This document shows, piece after piece, positions 54,901 through 64,000 of a stretch of DNA of 64,000 nt. The notes beneath the pieces were generated by a model. It was given only the letters and a program-made list of their open reading frames with translations. It made no database searches and was not told where the DNA came from. A program made the position numbers and the translations under genes. Origin of the DNA: Yamagishiella unicocca (taxonomy: Eukaryota; Chlorophyta; Chlorophyceae; Chlamydomonadales; Volvocaceae); the NCBI GenBank assembly GCA_003116995.1, contig BDSL01000091.1, positions 186,001 through 250,000 on the forward strand, read 5' to 3'. How positions within the stretch are numbered: the first letter of the stretch is position 1; each line of letters begins with the position of its first letter.

Positions 54901-57900
54901 CAGACCCTCCGGCAGCACCAGGTTGAGTGCGGTCCAGTAGAGGCGCAGGCGCAGGGAGCGGAGGCGCGGGTTGGGGTGCACGTCGATGACGCCTCCGGAC
55001 CTGGCGGGTGTTTGCGGTAGTGGTGGGGTTGGTGGGGAGGTTGAGGGGGGGTTCAAGGGGGGGCCAAACATGCAACGCGGGATGGTCGACTGGCACAATA
55101 AACACAACACATAACTGTAACCACCGCCTTCCACTACGTCAGTGCATCGTTGGCTTTATTGGGGCGGTGCTGCCCTGCCCTGACCTGCGGCCTCGCTCCC
55201 CCCCCCGATTATGATATCCTCCCGCCTCTGCGCCTCGGCCCGCACCCCCAACTATTCACCCACCGACCTACGGGCTCATTTTCATACCCCGGTTCTTTTA
55301 TTGTACCCCGCCCCCGGTTGCACCCCCCCCCCCGCGTTCCGCACCTGCTCCTATCGCTCGACACGACCAGTGTGTCCAGGTTCGTCGGCGCCACCACCGT
55401 CACCATGAGCTCCTCGTCGGAGGCGCAGTAGAGGTCCAGGGACAGGTGTCGCAGGCCGCGCAGCTCGGCCAGGGCGGGCAGGCCGGGCTTGAGGCACTCG
55501 ACGGGGGCGCGCAGGTCCAGGGAGGTCAGCCTGGAGGGGAGGGGGGGACGGAGGGGAATTGAGAGAGGGACCCGTGGGTCGGCGGTGAGTGGGAGGGGGA
55601 GAGAAGAGAGGGTTGCTGGTGTAGGGGTTGCAAGGAAAACCCGTGTATGAAAGAGAACCCCGTCTAAGAGAGCTGGTGTAGGGGTGAGGGGGTGGGACAT
55701 CCGCGGGCCGGAGGGGGCGCAGGAGGGAAGGCGGCCGTGTGTGTTTTCAGAGAGACGCCAGGTCGGGCAGGTCGGCGGGGGGGGGAGTTGCTGGCTCACC
55801 TGCTGAAGCCCTGCCAGCACAGCAGGTCGGGCTGCTGGAGCACCTTGGTGCTGCTGGTCTTGAACGTGAGGGACTGCGGAGGGGGGATGGAGGGGGAGGG
55901 AGGGGGGGGAGGGAGGGGGGGTATAAGAGAATAATCCGCGAATCCACGGCCGACACACCGCGGTGGGGTGGGGTGGGGTTTTACCGGGTGGAGACGTCAA
56001 AGGCGGATGCAACGGGATCGTGAGTCCAGCGAGCAGCAAACAGAGACCCAGTGTAGCCAATCGTCCGGTATCCAGTCCCTTACCCCCGCGTTCCCCTCCT
56101 CCCTCCCCTCCTCCCTCCCGCCTACCTGCAGCTCTGGCAGGCGGGTGCACACGGGCAGGAACTCGGAGGCGCAGCTGCTGTCGCTGTTGACCAGCAGGGC
56201 AGTCAGGCCGGACAGCCGGTCAAGAGCCTGCAAGGGGGGAGGGTTGCGAGGAAGACCCGTGGATGCGAGGAAAAGCATCGTTTAGGAAAGACGGGGGGAG
56301 GGAGAGTATAAGAGAATCCGCGAATCCACGGCCGGGCTTCGTTTGGCTTCTTGGACGCGCGTCGCTATCCATTTGCGCCACACACCCAAGCAGCCGAAAG
56401 TGCAAGCAGACCTCCACCCTCCACCGGCACGCCCTCTCCGCCGGGGCCCACTCCGCCGGGGCCCACTCCCTCAACCTCCTCGAAGCCTCCTCCAAGTCAC
56501 ACCTCTTCCCCTGCGTCCATCCACCGCTTCTTCTCCTCCACCCACCTCTGCGTTGGCCAGCTTCTTAACCGCCAGGCAGCGCAGCCTCCCCAGCGGCGCC
56601 AGCGCCTCCGGTGCCACCAGGGTGTCGAGCGTGAGGTCCGTCAGGTTGGGCAGGGAGGCGATGGCGTCGGCGGTCAGAGCCGGACAGAGGTCCGCCTGAG
56701 TGGTGGCGGGCAGGGGAGGGATGCAGAAAATACCCGTTTACTCGACGTGGGCACGGTGGCTGCGCACAGGCTTCGGATACCTGGTCGTGTGCGCATGCGG
56801 GTGCACTTGGATGGGGGTTGGGGAGCAGCAGCCGGGGGCGGAGGGGGGCGTTGACAGGAGTCATGGAGTAGGTGGGAATGGGCATGCGGGGTGTTTTTTC
56901 AGCAAGGGGAGAGGGATGGGGGTTTGGAAGTACGACAGCTCCGGAATCACTGCGATGCGGCACAGGTGAGAACGTGGAGGTCTCCAAGACGACGGTGTGA
57001 GCCAACCTGCCGGTGGGGCGGCCCCACCTCATGGCCCCGCCCCCTCATCGCATTCACGCACATTTGGTACGTAGGCTGAATCATCGCTGAGTGTGCATGC
57101 ATGCATGCATGCGCACGCCATGGACGCGGCACCCCCCCCTCGAACACTATCCTGTCCCGTCGCGTAGAAAGGTTTTTACACACCCCTCGAACAAGGTTTT
57201 CCTTGCAAACCCCCTCCACCAGCGTGCCCCCGCCCACTGCCCACGTCATCAAACGGACGAAGGCACACACACACACACAAATAAAACAAGAAAACATAGC
57301 CCGCAGCCCGCACCTGCAGCTTGCTTAGCCGCAAGAGCACGTCCCCCAGCCCGCCAAATATGCGAGACGCGGGTGAAAGCGGCGGCGACGAGGGCGGTGA
57401 CGAAGTGACGACAGCCGCCGCGGTCTCCCCCGAGCCGGCGCCGTCGCCCACCTCCACCGCAGCCGCGCCCGTGACGGTGCACGTGGAGGAGGGCTCCTTG
57501 TCCGCTGGCCGGGGGTGCTTCTGTCGCTGCAGCAACGGCGAGCAGGATGCTGGGGAGCCGGCGACCGCGCGACTGCCCCCCGGTCCGGTCCTGGTGGGGA
57601 TCGATGCCGATGGGGACCGGGCCGGAAGTGGCGGCAGCGCGCCGGGGGGACTGACGGTCCGGGCTGCGCTGCCGTAGTTGCCAGTCGGCAGCGCCCGGGC
57701 TCGGGAGCGAGTACGCGGGCGCCCGGCGGGCTGCGGAGCGTGATGATGGGTCGCGCGTCCTCGGCAGGCTGTCGCGGCTCCTGCAGCAATGGCAGCAGCA
57801 GCTGCTGCCGCTGCGGGCTCCTGCCCCGCAGCGTCGCCACCGATATCCGTATTCACGTGCTGATGATGGAGGGCGATGTTGGAGAGGCACAGCTCCCGGA

Positions 57901-58243
57901 GCGCGGTGAGCTGACGTAGGGGGGTCAGCATGCGAGTTGACAGGCCCTCGACGTGCGACAGGTTCAGCTGCGTAAGGTTAGGATACAAGGTGACAAGCTT
58001 GCTGAGATCAACATCAGGTCGCTTTGGCGTGGCATCCTTGAGGCAGTAGCGCGCAGAACGGCTCCAGTCTTTGCAAACTAGCTGTACGACGACGAATTGT
58101 TTGGCAGTCAGCTTTGGAACAATGACGTCGAAAAGCCCGTCTGGAGGGGCCTGCCAGCTGCGAAAGGGAGGAGGGGGTCCATCCTCTGCGCAAGGACCCT
58201 CCACTGAGCGCTTTGGCCGAGCCTTGGGTCGAGGCTGCCCCAT
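51933..58243 (-). CDS. F-box-like/leucine-rich-repeat protein, nine exons
   Basis: Exons in transcript order: 58243-57314, 56695-56546, 56227-56126, 55873-55800, 55530-55345, 55000-53812, 53182-52969, 52657-52530, 52226-51933. Phases run 0,0,0,2,2,0,1,0, giving 1088 residues. Exon 1 has an F-box-like segment (LFDVIVPKLTAKQFVVVQLV then CKDWSRSARY) followed by an LRR (YPNLTQLNLSHVEGLSTRML). Exons 2-5 and 7-9 each carry LRRs (LPNLTDLTLDTLVAPEALAP, GLRQVSLSGVHLVTDSG, GLQELSVLHCEAV). Two long low-complexity inserts (exon 1 tail and most of exon 6, rich in Ala, Gly, Glu and Ser) interrupt the LRR domain. Such proteins usually act as substrate receptors of SCF ubiquitin ligases, though the F-box is degenerate and Skp1 binding is inference. 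It is divergent from the Hsp70-SBD fusion gene with 906 bp between start codons. Confidence 0.85.
55923..55956. repeat. Short dispersed cassette, intron copy
   Basis: Reverse orientation of the 51547-51580 cassette (ATAAGAGAATAATCCGCGAA then TCCACGGCCGACAC), with a 3-base insertion. It lies in the intron between exons 3 and 4 of the F-box/LRR gene. Confidence 0.7.
56307..56334. repeat. Short dispersed cassette, intron copy
   Basis: ATAAGAGAATCCGCGAATCC then ACGGCCGG. It lies in the intron between exons 2 and 3 of the F-box/LRR gene, 360 bp from the previous copy and in the same orientation. Confidence 0.7.
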
Positions 58244-59149
58244 CCTCGGCCTGACGCGGCGACCTCTTGATGAACTAAAAAGGCGTGATTATGCTTCCAA
58301 GAGCCTCTCAATATGCTTCAAAGATAGAGTGACGCCCTAAGGTAGAGCAGAACTGTCTGCCGGTAGCTTGAATTGTAGGGGGTCTGCCAGTAGACAGCCA
58401 CTAGCGATTGCACTGCCGGATCATACACGTATTCCTATGTATTGCTTATAAACTGTGTGTGGCATTTGTCTGTGTTAGGCATTGGGGTTTCGTTCTTCCG
58501 GGCTGCGTTACGACGGTCGGATTGTGCCCCCGACCGATTCCGTCGTTTCGCTAGCTTCACGATGATTTGCATATATTTTTGTGGAGAAAAAAGTTGCGTT
58601 TTGTTCAAAGCAACCGACGAGCTAAGGCATCGTTTCTACCTTGTCACTTGCCTGCAGAACATCGTCGACGCAAACGGTTACCCTAAGTGCGTTACAAACT
58701 TATTTTCAACAACTGTATCACTCCAAATTTAATAGCGATAAGCTTCGGAACTTTGTGCAAGGCGACCTACACATTCACCTTGCACTTGCCAACCCAACTT
58801 CGAGCAACGCGTCGTGATTGATCATGTTGCCCACGGAAACACAGCGGGGAGCTTATGCCCCTGGTACAAGTAAGTCGCTCCACTCGCGTGCCCGCGGCGC
58901 GCATGTTGCCGACCTTCCACAGCACGTCAGCGCTCGCCAGTCCTTATGGCCGCGGCATGGCTCCTAAATCTGACCCTAGTATCATGTAAGGCGCGGGACA
59001 ATCCCATCTGACCACTTCATTCGCCCCGCCATGTCGACCCTGCTGCCCACATCCCCTCCGCGTCGCACCGCCTCGCGTCGCCCCGAACCCATACGTGCGC
59101 CCCGCGCGCCATTCCGCTCTCGCCCGCAGCGAAACGCAACACTGTCAAC
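58244..59149. promoter_or_regulatory. Shared 5' region of two divergent genes
   Basis: 906 bp between the start codons of the minus-strand F-box/LRR gene and the plus-strand Hsp70-SBD fusion gene, so both promoters must lie here or overlap it. It is AT-richer around 58.4-58.8 kb. I see no convincing TATA box or other named element. A 96-codon plus-strand frame at 58442-58732 resembles nothing known. Confidence 0.45.
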
Positions 59150-62100
59150 ATGTATGACAGTGCGGCGCCAACGTTCGACCCGATCCCTGATGGCCCCTAC
59201 GAGGCGCCCAACGTCGTCCACCAGGACGCCGGCCACGCGCACTTCGACACGACCCGGGAGATCAAGCTAAAGGACACATACGGCCGGGAGCTGCCGCCCT
59301 CGTCGTACACGTACGTGAGGGGAGGGGCGAGGCCAGGGGGGGCCTGTAACCTACAGGCGGTGTGGGCGCGGCAACCACACCCATGCATCTCATCGGGCCC
59401 ACATGGCCATCACCTCATCCCCAATCCCAATTCCCTCCGGCAATTCCCAACTCGAACGGCATCATAACACGACCCGAACTAACGACTTACTTACGTAAGC
59501 AACCAACAACCTCGCCGCTCCAGGGAGCACTACCCGCCCAAGGAGGCGCTCCAGCCGGGTGAGCCCCTGGAGCTGGCGGGTGGCGGCGCGCCCTTCACCG
59601 CCCGCTCCACCTACAACGATGAGTTCTGGGACAAGCCGCGCATGGCGCGACCCATGGAGCCCCTCACGTACACCCACCGGCCTGCGCCCATGATCACGGT
59701 GAGGGGGAAGGATGGCGTAAGAGGACCGGTTACACGACAAGGACAGTGCAGCAATGTGAGGAGGAAGGGGGAGGGACGTAAGGACCGGTTACACGACACA
59801 GGTATAACAGCTGGCGCATTGTCTTTTCGGACACGATTATGGTTATGGCCGCGTGCTGGAGCACGGCGAGGCGGGGAAACATGCAAACAACATGTAGTGC
59901 GGCTTGTTTCACGAGGAAGGCAGTGCAGCAGGCGAAGCGGCGGCGGGGTGTGGCGGGAGGCGAAGCGAGCGAAAGGGGGTGATCCCACAAAGGCACGTGT
60001 GGCCGGGTTGAATGAGACGTACCCGGGCAGGGGGCCGGAGGGCGCCATGCCCGGGTACAATGCAATGCATGGTCCGGTCGCCGTCTCGCACCGAGTTTGG
60101 GGGGCTTGGAGCGTGGGCGGTAAAGAAGCGGGTGGTGCTCCCTGGAGCGGCGAGGCTGTTGGTTGCTTACGTAAGGAAGGAAAGTGTTGGGCGGGCCCCT
60201 GGCGGGCCGGGCCGGGCCCGGGAGTGGGCGTGGGGGCTGGAGGGCTTGGCGGGGGGGGGGAGGGGGAGACCCGTGGATTTGATATAAGAGGGAAGACAGG
60301 GTGTGGCGGTGGGCTGGGAATAAGGACACGCCCTAAATGGTGATGCACTGGGGGGGTGGTTTGCGTGTGTATGTGAGGGTGCAACGTACGAGGGGGTGCT
60401 GGGAAGACAGTCCGTGTGGGGCTGACTCCGTGTGGGGCTGGGTGCGGTGCGCCCTGGGGCCTGTCCTTGGCGTGGTTGCGCATGAGGGGCGGCGGCGCAG
60501 CGGGGGGCTCCAACCGCTCCCTGTGTGGTGAGGGGGCGTAGGAGGGGCACAGAAGAAGCGGCACAGAAGGAGCGGCACAGAAGAAGCGGCGCAGAAGGAG
60601 CGGCACAGCTGCATGCCAAGACGTCATTTGCCCCCAAACTCACCTCTTCCCCAACCAAACCCAAACCCACCAACCCCAAACCCCCCTCCCCCCTCCCCTT
60701 TTCCCAGCGTGACACCACCAACCAGGAGACCTACAAGCCCTTCGAGGTGCCCGTGCAGCCGGGCACCCGCGGCTCCCGCCAGGCTACCGCCCCCCCGCCC
60801 GCCATCCCCTCCATATACGACACCACCTATAGGGCCCACTACGTGCCCAAGGAGGGGGAGGCACGCGTGCCGCCAGGTGGGGTGGGGTGGGGTGGGGGTG
60901 GATCGGGTCGGCCAGGGGCGGGTTGGATTGGATTGGGTGGGGTGGGAAAGGATCGGGTCGGCCAGGGGCGGGTTGGATTGGATTGGGTGGGGTCGGGTGG
61001 GGTTCGAGTAAGACCCGTCGGGTGGGGTGGGGTGGACGGAGGCATGGGCGGAGTACAAGGGGGAGAGGCAAACGGGTGAGTGGGGGAAGGGAGGGAGGAA
61101 CCACAAGGCCTCTCCACTTCGTCCTACTACAACACCACGCCCCGTACACACCAATTCGGACAGCTCCCCCACTCCCTCCAACCGCCAACCAGCCGTCCGT
61201 ACCCAACCCTCCCTCCCCTCCCTGGACTCCGCTGCTCCCCCTCCCCCCACCCCCAGGCGCCATCCCACCCAAGGACCCCCTACCCTGGCTCAACGACGGC
61301 ACCACCTACCGCAACGACTACACACCCAAGGCCCTCGCGCTCATCCCTCCCGCCGAGTACGACCCGTACAACCCTTTCCCCTTCGACGCGACCACGGAAT
61401 ACCGGTGGGTGGCTGGCGGGGGGGATTGGGGTTCGGGAGATGGGGTGTATTGGGGAGAGGGTGGGTTTTTCCGACATCATGCATTGACTCGCTGGACTGC
61501 CGCCACTGTTCCCTCTCCTTGTTGGCAACCACCAACCGCCGCCAACCGCCCCCCCCAAACACGCCTTCCGGCCCACCAACCTCTTCACCCCTTTACTTCC
61601 CCCCCGTCTCTTGGTTTGTCGGTCGTGGATTCACGGATTCTCTTTAAACCTCCCGTCTCTCCCCTCCCCCAACCCGCCCACCCCTCAGCGGCGAGTTCAC
61701 TCCCAAGGAGAACCCCCCGCAGATGCCCCCGCTCACGGGCGTGCGCTCCAGGGATGGCCTCACGCTGCCGCTGCCCCGCCGCTCCCTGGGTGTGGAGTTC
61801 GTGCACCGGGGCCAGTCCGACCGCTACTTCGTGCTGCTGCCGCGGATGATGCCGGCTCCCTGCTCCGCACGCCAGGTGTTCACCACCGTGCACGACGACC
61901 AGGAACAGGTGCGGGAGGAGTGGGGAGGGGGGCGAGGCGCGACCCGTGGGTCGGCAATGGAACTCGCAGAGTGAACTGAACTACTCACGGCGCGCGCGCG
62001 CGCGCGCGCGCGTCTCTCAGGCCCCTGAACCCAACCTGCCATCGGCCGTGCCGTCCTCAACGTTCCTCCCTGGTCCCTACGTGCTGACGTCAGGCTTGCA

Positions 62101-63371
62101 TCCTCATCCTGTACGGCGATGACCCGGTGGCTTCCAATAACACGCTGCTGGGCCAGTTCGACATCGTCAACATCCCGCCAGCGCCCAAGGATGTACCGCG
62201 GATCGAGGTGCGCGCGGCGGGGGTGGTCCAGGGAGGGGCTGGGGGAGGATTGAGGAAGGCCCGTGGACTGGGAAGCCCGTGGATTAGGGGCTGGGTGGGG
62301 GAGGCAGCGGCGGGCAGCGGCGGGGTGGGGCAGTGACGGCGCGCGACTGAGGAGGGTGCACGGGAGCTGGGGGGGCTGTGAGGAAGGAGCTTGTATGCGG
62401 AAGGAGCTCGTGTGAGGAAAGCCCGTGGGGGCACGGAGGCACCTGGCGGAAGGCCCCGAAGGGACTCTCGATGGGGCGACGTCCTCTGAGGCGTGTGAGC
62501 TGAAGACGCTTCTCTCCTGAGAGGACGAGCTCCTGGTCCCAGGGCCGCTAAGGCACCCAGCTTCTGGCCCTCCCTCCCTCCCGCCATCCATCACATCACG
62601 TCGCGTCCCACCCGCCTCATCCCTCCACCGGGTCAGTCGCCCGAAAGGCGCCACCTGCCGCCCGGGTTGTTTCACCCCTCCCCCAAAGCCGAAAACCCTA
62701 AAACCCTAAAACACGCCCCTCCCCCTCCCTCACCCCAGGTGACCTTCCACCTCAGCGGCGACATGCACCTCACGGTGGAAGCGCGAGACCTCGACACAGC
62801 CCGGCACAAGCGATGGTGGGTCTTGGGAGGCCAGACGGGGGGTGCCTGACGGCGGGGGCTTGACCGGAGCTTGATCGGGGGGGGGCTTTGGCCCGGGGAA
62901 GGGGGGTTAGCTTGAATTCGGCGGCCAGACGGCGAGGAAGTGACGGGGGGGCCGGGCTGGCTGCGCGCATGTCCGTGTTTGTGTGTGTATGTTTTAAGTA
63001 TGCTGAGCTGTGTGTATGTGTGTGCGTTTGTGTGTGTCTTCGTGTGTGCGTGCGATTACGATTGCGTGTAAGGGGCCTGCCGCTGAGTGGGAGGGGCTGG
63101 GGGTACAACGAGGGAGAGACAAGTCCGGACAGGCGTGTGGGGGCGTGTGTGTGTGTGCGTGTGTCGAGGGCAGGGGGAGATGGATAGTGTCAAATGGGCG
63201 GGCGTCTATCGGAAGCCGGTGGGTCCACCCAATGTCCTAACCCACCCCCTTGCCGCGACTCCGCCCGCCAGTCCCCACCCGCCCGCCGCATCCACCCCGC
63301 CCTCAACCGCCAACCGCCAACCCCCAACCCGCAGGTTGCAACGCGGCGAGGTGGTGGTGCTGCGTCAGTGA
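59150..63371 (+). CDS. Axoneme-type repeat protein fused to an Hsp70 substrate-binding beta domain
   Basis: Exons 59150-59310, 59524-59698, 60708-60876, 61257-61404, 61689-61908, 62094-62207, 62739-62815 and 63335-63371. Phases 2,0,1,2,0,0,2 close, giving 366 residues. Residues 1 to about 240 are short Pro/Tyr-rich segments (TTREIKLKDTYGRELPPSSY, EHYPPKEALQPGEPL, TYTHRPAPMI, YDTTYRAHYVPKEG, GTTYRNDYTPK) resembling SAXO/STOP-like and other microtubule-lumen or axonemal proteins. Residues about 243-366 match the Hsp70 peptide-binding beta sandwich in order: PRRSLGVEFVHRG, ARQVFTTVHDDQEQ, NNTLLGQFDIVNIPPAPKDV, PRIEVTFHLSGDM and LTVEARDLDTA. There is no ATPase domain and no helical lid; the protein stops 11 residues after the sandwich. 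The inferred role is a ciliary scaffold that holds an extended peptide without ATP cycling. Intron 6 contains an interstitial telomere-like tract. Confidence 0.85.
61612..61647. repeat. Short dispersed cassette, intron copy
   Basis: TTGGTTTGTCGGTCGTGGAT then TCACGGATTCTCTTTA, flanked by CCCGTCTC on both sides. It lies in intron 4 of the Hsp70-SBD fusion gene, 41 bp before exon 5. Confidence 0.7.
61990..62012. repeat. CG dinucleotide microsatellite
   Basis: Eleven or more alternating GC steps in intron 5 of the Hsp70-SBD fusion gene. This is a potential Z-DNA former. Confidence 0.95.
62696..62711. repeat. Interstitial telomere-like tract
   Basis: Two CCCTAAAA units in intron 6 of the Hsp70-SBD fusion gene, 27 bp before exon 7. 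Confidence 0.75.
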
Positions 63372-64000
63372 TGAGTCACAGCAGTGCCGTACAATGCATG
63401 GCGGAGAGGGCGGGCGCCAGCAATTGCGGCCGCGCGACCGTGCCCGTCAAGTTGCTACTTGGCCATGTCTTTGGCGCGCGCTGCGCTGGCGCCGGGAGGG
63501 AGGGGGGTGGCAAAGTAGGCCCGGTTACAGGGCATAGGAAACGGAGGGCAGAAACGAAGGGAGGGGTAGGTTCGAGGAAAACCCGTGGATGCCCGAAGGG
63601 GTAGGGGTAGGAAGGGGGGAAGTTGAGGGGGAGCGCGCCGGAGGGGGAGGGGGGCGCGCTGGTGATGCGTGCCGCTGGGGCTGCCGAGGGCGGTAACGTG
63701 CAGCTTCAGGGAGGGTTCGAGAAGGCGCGGTTACACGACCCCGCTGCAGGGAGGGTGACTGGGTGGGCGGCTGCGACAAGCTGCATTGCCGAGTCAGCGC
63801 AACAACGAACGCCGTACATGGCGCCGTACTTGCGGCGCCCCCTTTTGCTTAGGTAGGCTTAGGATTCGTGCACTGGAGCACCGTATCGAAGTGTGTGCGT
63901 CAGAGCTGGTGGTTGTTGCACGTGCGTGTGGTGTACGGCACACGTGATGATGAGTCATGGATCGCGATGGTCGCCGGCAGGAGGGCGCTGCCGCGCTGCC
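63372..64000. other. Intergenic / 3' region
   Basis: Presumed 3' untranslated region of the Hsp70-SBD fusion gene, followed by sequence without recognisable genes. One more copy of the GAGGAAAACCCGTGGATG motif lies at about 63573. Confidence 0.45.

Noticed and set aside
53270..54940. 556-codon plus-strand frame
   Set aside because: It lies antisense to exon 6 of the F-box/LRR gene, whose splice phases and LRR motifs close properly. The plus frame is Pro/Ser low complexity.
593..58243. A functional ubiquitin-system cluster (UBC7 exon, RING gene, F-box gene)
   Set aside because: The three are 40-50 kb apart on different strands, the E2 is only a fragment, and such families are abundant in algal genomes, so co-location is probably chance.

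Overview
The window looks like nuclear DNA of a chlorophycean green alga, most likely a member of the Chlamydomonadales. The pointers are short GC-rich exons separated by introns of a few hundred bases, protein families typical of Chlamydomonas and Volvox (TPR proteins of the kinesin-light-chain type, secreted WSC and LamG proteins with proline-rich linkers, axoneme-type proteins), and short interstitial CCCTAAAA tracts, which match the Chlamydomonas TTTTAGGG telomere repeat. Species cannot be settled from the sequence alone.

Two landscapes meet near 40 kb. The left part (1 to about 40 kb) is rich in repeats. It holds a 29/30-bp tandem array, an orphan last exon of a UBC7-type ubiquitin-conjugating enzyme, a small Smr-domain gene, one large intact gene joining a TIR/HET-like domain to TPRs (9.2-14.1 kb), a 378-bp satellite array (18.2-21.8 kb), an orphan last exon of a Patched/NPC1-type transporter, a helicase-like fragment, two nested L1-type retrotransposon copies (27.3-30.5 kb), many 3' ends of one dispersed retroelement-like family, and one well-preserved eleven-exon gene for a secreted WSC/LamG protein (30.9-36.8 kb) in which every intron is phase 1.

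The right part (40-64 kb) is GC-rich and denser in intact genes. It contains an unrecognised minus-strand gene (40.4-43.5 kb) divergent from a RING-finger gene (43.7-45.9 kb), a small non-autonomous LTR element on the minus strand (48.1-49.9 kb) with a Gag-like ORF and a 56-bp-arm hairpin, a nine-exon F-box/LRR gene on the minus strand (51.9-58.2 kb), and, divergent from it, an eight-exon gene (59.2-63.4 kb) fusing an axoneme-type repeat protein to a bare Hsp70 substrate-binding beta domain. That fusion, the phase-1 exon cassette gene and the TIR/HET-like TPR protein are the most interesting protein-level finds.

Exon models were built by hand from open frames, GT/AG sites and phase bookkeeping. 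For the four big models (TPR, WSC/LamG, F-box/LRR, Hsp70-SBD fusion) and the RING gene all phases close and the summed CDS is divisible by three. The genes are separate transcription units and share no evident pathway. The two divergent pairs may share promoters.
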